This document shows, piece after piece, positions 7,193 to 16,900 of a DNA stretch of 64,000 bases. Within the stretch, counting starts at the first letter, position 1; each line of letters starts with the position of its first letter. Source of the DNA: Pleionea sp. CnH1-48 (GTDB taxonomy: Bacteria > Pseudomonadota > Gammaproteobacteria > Enterobacterales > Kangiellaceae); assembly GCF_024124665.1 (NCBI RefSeq), contig NZ_JAMXSB010000002.1, forward strand, positions 1 through 64,000, read 5' to 3'. The translations under genes were made by a program, and so were the position numbers. A model generated the notes under the pieces. It did no database searches, was not told where the DNA came from, and saw only the letters and a list, made by a program, of their open reading frames with translations.

Positions 7193-10100
7193 TCAAGCAA
7201 CTTCTGCAACTTTATTGATGCCAACGGTTTGCAGGCTACTCTCTATTTCGTTATGAGCTACGTCTTCTTGACCTTTTTCTTCAAGATTTTCACCCAGGAG
7301 TAAATAAACACAAGGTAAAATAAACAGCGTGAGCAGTGTTCCAATAAACATTCCTGCAACCAGAATAATACCAATACTATTTCGAGCTTCTGCACCCGCG
7401 CCAGACACCATCACCAGCGGGAAGTGACCGATGACCGTTGCCAATGTAGTCATCAAAATAGGTCGTAGGCGTACTTGTGCGGCTTCTTTGATCGCGATAA
7501 TTTTTGACCTGCCTTTTAGTTGTAGCTCGTTTGCAAATTCCGTTATCAAAATTCCATTTTTTGCCACAAGCCCAACCAAGGTAATAAAACCTATTTGTGC
7601 GTATATATTGATAGAGGTCAGGCTTAAAAAGCTGAATAACAAGGCTCCCGATAGAGCTAGAGGTACTGAGCCTGCTAACACCACTAATGGCGAGCGGAAG
7701 CTGTTGAACTGAATTGCCAACAAAAGATAAACAACACAGAGAGATACCAACAACACCGATATCAAACTGTTTCCTTCTTTACGCAAAGGACGCGAGACCC
7801 CAGCATAATCGATGGTGTAACCTTCTGGCAAAATTTCAGCCGCCGCTTTTTCAAGAGCTGACAAAGCCGCTTCGGTTGTTGTTCCTGAGTGGATACCTCC
7901 GTAGATTCTAAAAGAACGTTGTTGATTAAATTTGGATAATGCTTGCGGGCTGGTCACATTTTCCAAACTGGCAATACTTCTTACTGGAACCAAATCACAC
8001 TGGGCAATGTAAGCTGCAAGTCAAGCAACGCTTGTGGACTTTGTCGGGCATCGCGTTTCACCATAGGTATGACGCGGTACGATTTTCCACCTGCGTCATA
8101 ACGATTAACGTCCTGCTCAGAAACCAGTACAGCCAATTGATCGCTCACTTGTTGAACACTTAGGCCCAAATCTGCTATACGATCATGATCCAATATCAAC
8201 CGAGCTTGCGACTGATTAATTTTTAAGTCGGTATCCGCATAGGTAAAGTGACCACTTTGAAAAGCAGCGGCAATTAATGGTGCTGTATACTCTGACATCT
8301 TCTTATAAGAGTCAGAGCTTTGCACAACCATTTCTACATCAAATTGACCCGCAGTGGGCAGAGCGTTAGGCAGAATAGGTAATACTCTCAATCCGGTGAT
8401 ACCAGACATCTGACCGTATACCTGACCAAGCAGATCTTGCACCTTAAAATCACGCTCAGCGTAATTAACAAACTCGATTCCAGCAAAACCTCCCGGTGGA
8501 GAAAGTACCTGCCATGTTTCAGAAAAGCCAGGCAGTTGTGAGGCAACCTGAACAACATCTTGCATATAATCCCCAACATATTCCACATGAGAATCAGGAG
8601 ACGACTGTATAACCATCTGAATACTGCCTTGATCTTCAACAGGCGCTAATTCTTTTGCAGACATCATGTAAAAAGGAACGATGAGCAAGGCGAAAAATAG
8701 TCCCAACGCTATTGTTTGCGAACGCCACTCAAAAATATTTTGCAACCAGCGACCGTATATATTTTGTAGACGTTCAAAAAAACGATTCACTCGTTGAGTC
8801 ATCGGGCCTTCTTGGCCTTTACTGGCACTGACATAAGCGCTCATAATCGGCGAAAGAGTGATGGCAACAACACCTGAAATTAAAACCGCTATCGCAAGGG
8901 TAAAAGCAAACTCGCGAAAAAGTGCCCCCGTTAATCCGCTCACAAAACCGATGGGAGCATAAACAGCAGCCAAAGTTAATGTCATTGCGATAATGGGTGC
9001 TAATAATTCTCTGGAGCTGATCAACGCCGCCTGAATACGAGGTTTACCCTCTCGCATATGTCGAGCTACGTTTTCAACAACCACGATGGCATCATCAACC
9101 ACCAATCCAACGGAAAGAACAATGGCTAAAATGGTCAGAAGATTAAGCGTAAATCCAATCATGGATATAACAGCAATGGCACCTAAAACCGAAATAGGGA
9201 TCGTGACCAGTGGCACTAAAGCCGTTCGAAAAGATCCCATGAGTAATAACACTACCAGCCCCACCAGAACCACGGTCTCTAATAGAGTCTTCACAATCTC
9301 TTTAAGAGCATTGCGCATATAGATAGTCGCGTCATAACTGATACCAATCTCTAAGGCTTTAGGCAGAGATTGATTAATCGTGTCAAGACGTTTGTAAACT
9401 TCATCACCTATGCTAATCGCGTTTGCACCAGGAATGCTCCAGATAGAAATGAAAACCGTAGAATCCTGATTCAATCGCGAAAGGTCATCACCTCTATCTT
9501 CACCTAATTCTATGTTTGCAACATCACGCAGTCGGATTAAAATGCCGTTTTTATTACTCACAATCAGGGATTCAAAGTCAGCAACGTTTTGTAAAGTCGC
9601 ATTAGTAAGTATCTGAATCTGGTTGCGGTCACTTTTGGTTTGTCCTACGGCGGCAAGAACATTATTCTCTCTGAGAGCTTGCAGCACTTCGTCCGCCCCG
9701 ACTTCGACACTGGCAAGGCGAATGGGATCTAGCCATATTCGCATGGCTGGATTTCGCCCTCCTTCCAGACCGATTCGTTGAACGCCATCAATCGCGGCGA
9801 GCTGAGGTGTTATATGACGCGACATATAGTCAGTTACTTCGGCACGACTCCACCCTTTGCTCTGAACATCCAGATAAAACAGAGCAGCGGTTTGATCCGC
9901 GCGTTGAACACGAACAGAGGGATCGAGAGCATCTGTGGGTAACTCGAAACGAATTTGATTAAGTCGAGAAGTTAACTCGGCAAGCGCCTGACTGCTGTTC
10001 TCATTTAAGTTAAGCCAGACAGTTACGCTACTGACTCCTGCCATACTGCGAGAATCTACAAAGTCAACGCCAGGCACAGTCATCGCTACCCTTTCAACAG

Positions 10101-10287
10101 GATCCGTAACAAAGCCTTGAACGACATCCGCAGAGGCTCCTGGATAAACTGTTGTAATAAGCAGGTTAGTACTTTCAACTTTAGGAAACTGTATGACTGA
10201 AATGTTAAAAGCGGCTGAGATACCTGCGAGTAACAAAGCTAGAGATATCACCAGTGACACAATGGGACGTTTTACAAATAGATCCAT
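7193..10287 (-). pseudogene. RND (HAE1) multidrug efflux permease, split by a -1 frameshift
   Basis: Inner-membrane, proton-driven drug exporter of the AcrB/MexB class. Two overlapping frames make one protein: 768 codons from ATG 10287 to a stop at 7981, then 7993-7193 for the rest. Inserting one G after the AGT near 7995 restores ...LPSGDLVPVRSIASL... and gives about 1031 aa, the usual length. Visible features: the N-terminal MDLFVKRPIVSLVISLALLLAG helix, the helix-4 motif GLVVDDAIVVVENV with its proton-relay Asp pair, and the second-half helices LVGLVAKNGILITEFAN. It is the last gene of tetR-MFP-RND, two bases after the adaptor. No outer-membrane channel gene is present. As written the protein loses its last quarter, so it is either inactive or the base is a sequencing error. 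Confidence 0.85.
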
Positions 10288-10289
10288 AA

Positions 10290-11408
10290 CTAATTCGCCT
10301 GACTGATTGGCGTAATCAACGGACGCGAGTTGCTATGAACGAGCAGACCTTCATTCAGTTTAAACGCGCCCGCTCCACTCACTTTTATATTGTCACCAAT
10401 CTCTGCTGACACATAAGCAAGTCCTTCTTGCGCATTAACGACTTCGACCGGTAGCTGGCGTGCTCGGTAAGATGTTGAGTCAGGCTCAGGGTCGAGCGCA
10501 TAAATAAACTTTCCATTTGCACCAGTTTGAACGGACGTAGAAGGCACCGCAAACACTGACATCACATTGCCTACAGGAACATCGATTTTGACAGCTGTGT
10601 TATGAAGTAATCCTGCGGCTTTATTAACTGATGCTCGATATAAGCGACTACGACTTTCGGCGGTGATGCCAGAATTTCCGGCAATAATGACAGCATTAAA
10701 GGATTCATCAGAAGAAGTGGTACTCACCACTTCTCCTTTTATCGCAGTGCCAACTTTTAGTGCACCGTAGAACTGTGGAACGCTAAAGTCGATCCACATG
10801 TTTTCGCTGTGTCCAACCAGAGGCGCTATTTCGGTATTTGAAGATAAGAACTGCCCGGCTTCCAATTGGTGAATACCAATCACGCCATCAAAAGGTGCTC
10901 GAATTGTGCGTCGCTTAATAATACTTTGGATGGCTTTAATATCAGCTTTCGCGACAGCCAGTTCTGATTCAGCGCGTTCGACAGCGTCTTCACTCACAGC
11001 CGATGATTTTAACAATCCAGTCTCACGATTAAAGAGTGACTGAGCAAGTTTGGCTCTCGCTTTTGCTGAAGCCAGATTTGCCTGTTGCTCGCTGATATCC
11101 AGCTGCACAATAACATCGCCCTTTTTCACCGTTGCTCCAGAAACAAAATTAACCTCTGTAATGTAGCCAGGTAATTCGTTTCGCAGAACCACTTGTTGTG
11201 GTGCCAACACTACACCAAGTGCAGTAATGCTGGGTGTGTACTCTACAGCGCGAGGTGAAACGACCTCAACGGTTTCTGAGTATTCAGGCATTGCCGCAAC
11301 ATTGTCTATGGCAGCTTTCACTTCTATAAATTTGAAACTTCCCAACCCCGTCAATAAGGCTAAGCTGAGGACGCCGGTCAGCGTCCAACGTTTAATAGCG
11401 GACTTCAT
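10290..11408 (-). CDS. RND efflux periplasmic adaptor (membrane fusion protein)
   Basis: 372-aa HlyD/AcrA-type adaptor that links an RND pump to an outer-membrane channel. It has an N-terminal membrane anchor or uncleaved signal (LTGVLSLALLTGLGSFKF), a lipoyl half (GYITEVNFVSGATVKKGDVIVQLD), a helical hairpin with about 60 residues of coiled coil (SEQQANLASAKARAKLA... AVAKADIKAIQSIIKR), the second lipoyl half (TIRAPFDGVIGIHQLEAGQFL), then beta-barrel and membrane-proximal domains. The start codon overlaps the tetR stop by one base (TAATG), so it is translationally coupled to the regulator; the RND gene follows two bases later. The substrate cannot be told from sequence. Confidence 0.9.
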   Translation of the reverse strand: MKSAIKRWTLTGVLSLALLTGLGSFKFIEVKAAIDNVAAMPEYSETVEVVSPRAVEYTPSITALGVVLAPQQVVLRNELPGYITEVNFVSGATVKKGDVIVQLDISEQQANLASAKARAKLAQSLFNRETGLLKSSAVSEDAVERAESELAVAKADIKAIQSIIKRRTIRAPFDGVIGIHQLEAGQFLSSNTEIAPLVGHSENMWIDFSVPQFYGALKVGTAIKGEVVSTTSSDESFNAVIIAGNSGITAESRSRLYRASVNKAAGLLHNTAVKIDVPVGNVMSVFAVPSTSVQTGANGKFIYALDPEPDSTSYRARQLPVEVVNAQEGLAYVSAEIGDNIKVSGAGAFKLNEGLLVHSNSRPLITPISQAN

Positions 11409-12160
11409 TATCGATAACCTCGCTGTTCAAGTAATTCAATAGCTCTATTAATCCCTGCAGCATCCAGTGGATGCTTCCAAGGGAAAGAATTTAAAAACCG
11501 GTGGGCACTTTTTACGATACCGTGCTCAGGTTGCATGGGATAAGGTAATTCAGGAGAAGCAAGAAACGGCAATGAGGGTGCCAGACCATCCCCTTGACGA
11601 GCATTTCGTTGATAAGCTACTTGTGTAAAACCAACACACATCGCCCACAGACCCATCGACAGTGATTCCATCACTGATGGAGCATCTTCTTCGGATAAGA
11701 CGATTTCACCAGACTCGTAAGAATCTCTGAGTGCCTGTTGAAACTCATTGGCAATGGCATGATCAAACTGAACCAGACCATCAACCCAACGTTTTGATGC
11801 CCGTTGCAAAACGGCTTTGCTACTGCATAACATTTCAAGTTGCACACCAAAAGAGTAATCGGTGAGTTCGGTGGGTGTCGCTAGATAGCCACAAATGAGT
11901 CGTTCTGGCATGGTTAAGGGAAAACGCAAAATATCAGAGTAGATGCGATGATGTTTCTTTAGCATCCTCACTCCAATAGCAACGATAACATCTTCCTTTG
12001 ACTGCATATGTTTGTAGATAGTCCCCATGGATACTTCAGCTTTCTTCCCAATCGCGGCCATCGTAAAGTCGAGCAGAGAGGTTTCTTCAATGCACTCAAT
12101 GGCTGCATTGATAATCAGTTCTTCCTGTTCTTGTGGGGTGTGCCTGGCTTTTGGACTCAT
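11408..12160 (-). CDS. TetR-family transcriptional regulator of the efflux operon
   Basis: 250 aa from ATG 12160; the frame extends to a TTG at 12181, but the ATG is preferred. The N-terminal domain has the TetR fold: EELIINAAIECIEE, then TMAAIGKKAEVSMGTIYKHMQSKEDV, the helix-turn-helix with the G-TIYxHF-type signature. The remaining 180 residues form a helical ligand-binding domain not assignable to a subfamily. It is the first gene of its own operon with the adaptor and pump. A perfect 31-bp palindrome 24 bases upstream of the start is the likely operator. The expected mode is repression of the whole operon relieved by a pump substrate. Confidence 0.9.
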   Translation of the reverse strand: MSPKARHTPQEQEELIINAAIECIEETSLLDFTMAAIGKKAEVSMGTIYKHMQSKEDVIVAIGVRMLKKHHRIYSDILRFPLTMPERLICGYLATPTELTDYSFGVQLEMLCSSKAVLQRASKRWVDGLVQFDHAIANEFQQALRDSYESGEIVLSEEDAPSVMESLSMGLWAMCVGFTQVAYQRNARQGDGLAPSLPFLASPELPYPMQPEHGIVKSAHRFLNSFPWKHPLDAAGINRAIELLEQRGYR

Positions 12161-12183
12161 GAGTGCTCTCTTCAATATCAAGA

Positions 12184-12214
12184 AATTCTATTCGAATGAC
12201 ATTCGAATAGAATT
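12184..12214. promoter_or_regulatory. 31-bp perfect palindrome, probable TetR operator
   Basis: AATTCTATTCGAATG (12184-12198) and CATTCGAATAGAATT (12200-12214) are perfect inverted copies around a single A. The site lies 24-54 bases upstream of the tetR start codon, where the promoter or leader of the tetR-MFP-RND operon must be, and has the size and symmetry of a site for two TetR dimers or one extended dimer. Inner ATTCGAAT cores occur in each arm. Confidence 0.8.
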
Positions 12215-12483
12215 ATTTTGGCAAGGTATTAAGAAAAAACGATTGAAGTTTAGTTCAGAAAGAACTAGAGATATAAGACCTAATGAACTGATATTTATAG
12301 ATAAGTTGTAGTTCCAGGTGCAAAATAGCATTTCCTTCTATGACTCTTCCTTTCTGTTCCTCGAAAGTCTGGCCTGGTGGAGTTGCTGCTCGCACCAAAT
12401 GATTCTCCCAGGATTTCGAAGCTTATCCCCTACTTACTTATAAATAGGACTCTCCTATAGCATGAAATTTATAGCCTCATCCA

Positions 12484-13086
12484 TTAATAAATTTTTTCGT
12501 TAATATCATCGAATACATTTTGACTGGGTTTATCGAGTAATGCGTAAATTTTCAGTGCGGATTTTTTGGACTTCACTATATAGTATGCCCGTTCAAACTT
12601 CCCAAATCGCCGATCATCGCTCCATATCAAACAGCTATGATAAGAGCAGTTTCTAAAACGCCCCAAAGCACAGGATGTTCCTGAAGTCGTTGCTGACAAG
12701 GAAGGATGGGAGAGCCCTTTAATATGAACTCCGCTAAACTCAGACTTAAATGGATCCGTATATGACCAACCACACCCATCCAAATCTCTAGCTTCTCGCA
12801 TAGATAATGTTTGCTCTATTGGATCCCAGGTACCAACGCCAACCAAAGAGCCGTTTCGAGTGTGAGGAAACAGGTTCACAATTTGATAAAACTTTAAGTA
12901 ATACGATCCATTTTTATTAGTGCTTTGCACTTCAATTTGATAGACAGCCGAATTCGAAACTGTAAAGTACCCATCAGGATTATCAAGCTTGAAAGTTGCC
13001 GGTGTCGACTGAACGGTTAATAAGTCATTAGTATCAACTTGTTTATTGTTCTTTAAAATGTCAACCATATCAAAGGGAGGAGTCAT
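12484..13086 (-). CDS. Hypothetical protein, coupled to the gene upstream
   Basis: 200 aa, no signal peptide in this frame. Its ATG overlaps the TGA of the preceding gene by four bases (ATGA), so it is probably translated by coupling. It is rich in aromatic residues and has seven cysteines, including a cluster CALGRFRNCSYHSC, which would suit a disulfide-bonded or metal-binding fold. Lack of an export signal sits oddly with that unless it acts in the cytosol, or unless the two genes were originally one reading frame. No known domain recognised. Confidence 0.6.
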   Translation of the reverse strand: MTPPFDMVDILKNNKQVDTNDLLTVQSTPATFKLDNPDGYFTVSNSAVYQIEVQSTNKNGSYYLKFYQIVNLFPHTRNGSLVGVGTWDPIEQTLSMREARDLDGCGWSYTDPFKSEFSGVHIKGLSHPSLSATTSGTSCALGRFRNCSYHSCLIWSDDRRFGKFERAYYIVKSKKSALKIYALLDKPSQNVFDDINEKIY

Positions 13087-13592
13087 CGTTGTTCCTCGCC
13101 AGCTAAATAAATACGTTCGTACATACTCTCAGAAACCAAACTCCGAGTTAATGTAAAACGAATACGCTCTGGCTCTCGATACTTCTTATCCTTATAGTCC
13201 AACCTTTCCGTAAATAATGTGATGGAGTCGCTACTGACGGGATTCCGGGCTTTGAAATTCGCTCTAAATCTATCCTTTTTATTGATGTTTTCTCTGCAAT
13301 TACTGGCTTTTCTGTCGTTTTTCCGTTCTGGAACAAAATATCCCAGAGTTTCACCATTTACTTGATAGTCCAAATGAAAGATCATTAAACAATCGTATTT
13401 AGTGAGATACATAACGCCATAATATTTTTGTCGCACGTTATTGTCGATAGCTTGAGTTTGCCAGAGAACCACTTCAAAAGCGTCACCTAAAATTTTACCC
13501 TTCCAACCTCCAGTAAAATTAATCGACTGAGCTGAGACTGAATACATGAGGTTAAAGAGTAAAATTATTACCCATTTCTTCAAGTTGCACAT
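13083..13592 (-). CDS. Hypothetical exported protein
   Basis: 169 aa starting MCNLKKWVIILLFNLMYSVSAQS: a clear signal peptide with an AxA-like cleavage site (VSA-QS). The mature part looks beta-rich (INFTGGWKGKILGDAFEVVLWQ, KYYGVMYLTKYDC, RIRFTLTRSL), like small secreted proteins with a lipocalin- or calycin-like barrel, but this is only an impression. It overlaps the next gene by four bases. Upstream 13593-13855 holds no other gene and should contain the promoter of the pair. Function unknown. Confidence 0.6.
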   Translation of the reverse strand: MCNLKKWVIILLFNLMYSVSAQSINFTGGWKGKILGDAFEVVLWQTQAIDNNVRQKYYGVMYLTKYDCLMIFHLDYQVNGETLGYFVPERKNDRKASNCRENINKKDRFRANFKARNPVSSDSITLFTERLDYKDKKYREPERIRFTLTRSLVSESMYERIYLAGEEQR

Positions 13593-13855
13593 ATCGAGTT
13601 CCTTTTTCCAATTTACGGTGCTGACAACTATTCCAATCTCATGCCCTGATTTTCAAAACAAAAATACCTTTTGTAAAATCCATCATTGGATCTGGCTAAA
13701 CTCCAGAGATCGAATCATTGAAATGCACTCACTTTCTAATATACCTATTGAGTGTTCTTTGAACAAACAATCTTTTCTTTAATGAGGTGAGATTTGACTA
13801 TTGAGATAAATAGAAGCGAAGAAGATGAGTTTCTAGATATTTACTCGCTGCAAAT

Positions 13856-13887
13856 AAAAAAGGCCCAACCACCAAAGTGATCAGGCC
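13856..13887 (-). terminator. Terminator of the fibro-slime lipoprotein gene
   Basis: Reading the minus strand, GGCCTGATCAC pairs with GTGGTTGGGCC (11 pairs, three of them G-T) around a four-base loop and is followed by six U. It lies 40 bases after the stop codon. A decayed copy of the same hairpin is at 7030-7061. Confidence 0.8.
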
Positions 13888-13926
13888 GAGCTTTTAACTT
13901 CGCTAGTTACCTAGCTGCGCCTTACT

Positions 13927-16900
13927 TTACTCATCACCCTCTCGCACTACACATTCCAGCTCAATATTCGTTTGGAACATAAAGTTAGATTGAGTGATAT
14001 GGCGTTCTGCAAAGAAGAGGTCAAAAGAGTAACGTTCGCCTTGAACCAACCCAGCCACTTCAGCAATTTCATCCATCTTAATGGTACGCTCTATCGCTGA
14101 ATGAACACCACCGATGTTGATAACCAGGTGACCGTTTATATACAACCATAAGTCATCGTCACCGCGGAAGGTAAACTCTTCTCCACCTTTGTAGTCAAAC
14201 ACTAAGTGAGTTTCTAGCGTAAAGTGGAAGTTTTTATCTGGATTCGTTAAACCACTATTCCCGAAACCTTCGCCATTAATCGGGAAGAAGTTGCTGTTAC
14301 TATAAGACCAAATAGTCGAGCCTTCTTCACGAGTCATCGTCAATGTTTTTGGAATATTGATATTTACACCAGGAACATCACGGTACCACTGGTCAAAATA
14401 CTCACGGCCATTGGTAGTATGAGTTGACTCACCGTCAGCTGGCGCATATACAGGTAAACCATCAGCACCTAATAAGAACTCAACGATATCGTAGTCCACG
14501 CCAACGCGATATTCGAAGTCAGGATGCGATTGTTTAAAGTCACGAATCGTAATTGGAATCGTACGCGCCAGATCATTAGATACATCACAGGTAGGCGGCT
14601 CATCAGACGCATTCATTGAAATCGTATCAGGGGCACTGTCTAATGCACCATCATCAACAATCAACTGCGCAACATAAGTACCTTCTACATCTGGAGTTAA
14701 ATTAGGCTTAACATCCTGAGGATTGCGTAACACTGTCTGGCTGCCTGCGGGCTTATGAATCAAACTCCATTGATAGTTAATGGCATCACCATTGGGATCA
14801 AAACTACCAGAGCCATCGAGTGTCACTCGTTTGTCTAAGCTCACCTCTCGATCGTCGCCCGCTTTTGCGACTGGACGTAAGTTTTCACTGGTAAGACGAA
14901 TCGTATCGGCAGCACTGTCGAGATTGCCGTCATTAACAATTAACTGAATAACATATTCGCCATACTCGTCAATATCAATCGAAGGTCTAACACTACCAGA
15001 ATCGTTCAAAACGGCCTGGCTAGCATCAGGTTTATGTAATAAATCCCAGCGATAGGTTAGCGGATCATTATCAGCATCGTAACTTTTACTACCATCCAAT
15101 GAAACGGTTGCGGCAAGATCTACCATCATATCGTCACCTGCGACCGCTACTGGAGCTGTATTTTCAAACACGGTAATGATCATGGCATCAACAGCACTGT
15201 CTACATAACCGTCGTTAACAAACAACTCTAGCTGGTAGCTTCCACTCATATCTACCGTTACTTGCGGATTTACTAAACTCGCATCGCTAATCGTTGCTTG
15301 GCTGTTCGCAGGCTTATTGGTTATTGTCCAATGATAAGTTAGAGGATCACCGTTAACATCGCTACTGGCAGAACCGTCAAGCTGAACCGTATCGCCTTCA
15401 TTTGCAGTTTGGTCTGGGCCTGCATTAGCTACTGGAGCAGTATTATCAAAGTTTAATGTGACTGAATCCGGCGCACTGTCTGCTTCGCCATCATTAACAA
15501 TCAATTGAACAATATAGGTTTCTGCTTTTGTTAAAGTGATTGTGGGTGCCACACTGTTGGCATCAGAGACTTGATCAACAGCGTTGTCAGGGCTGATCAC
15601 TTCCCAACGATAGCTTAGTGCATCGCCATCAACATCATAACTGGCAGAACCATCTAAACTTAAAGTTTGTCCGATAGTGAACTTCTGATCTGCACCCGCC
15701 TCTGCAACAGGAGCATTGTTTGCCGACTCTACGGTGATCATCGCTTTGTCAGCATCACTATCAATGGTGCCATCATTAACCACCAACTGAACTTCATAGA
15801 TACCTGCAACATCCGCTATTAATTTTGGCATAACGGAATTGGCATCACTTAATGTCGCCTGGCTACCATCTGGTTGCGCAGTTAAAGTCCAAAGGTAAGT
15901 CAGAGGATCCGCATCTGGATCATCACTGGCAGAGCCATCTAAGGTAAACTCGGTGCCAACCAATCCTGATTGGTCGTTACCAGCATCCGCCGTTGGTTTA
16001 CCGTTAAGTCTTTCTGCAGTAATAGTTACGGTGGCACGTTCGCTGTCTTCCGTCCCATCATTAACAACCAGTTGAACTTCATAACTCCCCTCTTGTTCAG
16101 CCACAAAACTTGGATTCACTTTGTCGGCATCCGCTAACACAACACCACTGTTATCGGGTTGCGATGTTAAAGTCCAGAGGTAAGTTAAAGGGTCACCATC
16201 AGGATCACGACTGCGTGAGCCGTCAAGAGAAACATGATCACCAACACTGACCGTTTGATCGACGCCTGCGTCAGCAATCGGTTTTGTGTTTGGTTCTAGT
16301 ACAGTAATGGTCACGGTATCTGGAGCACTGGTATCGCGTCCATCAGAGACAATCAATTGAGCAACATACGCTCCCGCTTGGGTCGGTGTAAAACTTGGGT
16401 TGGCAGAATTCGCATTAACCAAATTCACATTGGCTGGTTGCGAAATCATGCTCCAGGAATAAGTGAGATTGTCACCATCGGGATCGTGACTGGCAGAGCC
16501 ATCTAATGAAGCAGTCGCATTAACCCGCACCTGTTTATCATTACCCGCATTGGCAATCGGTTGGTTGTTCGCTTTAGTTACCGTAATAACGACTCTGTCG
16601 GCATCGCTGTCAATGTAAGAATCGTTCACAATCAATTGCGCAACGTAACTACCTTCTACATCGGGTGTGATGCTTGGGTTAACTAAGCTTGGATTTACCA
16701 ACGCAGCATTGCTGCCTGCAGGCGAAGAGATCAAACTCCAACGGTAAGTTAAACTGTCGCCGTCAGCATCGCGACTACCAGAACCATCGAAGGTTACAGA
16801 ATCCCCTACCATGACCGACTGATCATCACCCGCGTGAGCAATAGGTTTGTTATTCGGTGGAGCAGAAACCGTGATATTGACTGTATCTGGAGCACTCTCC

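Noticed and set aside
8388-8639. 83-aa minus-strand frame inside the RND gene
   Set aside because: Shadow in another frame of a clearly coding region.
12300-12480. Possible coding relic before tetR
   Set aside because: Several frames looked open for 30-40 codons, but none agreed with a family or with neighbouring genes.
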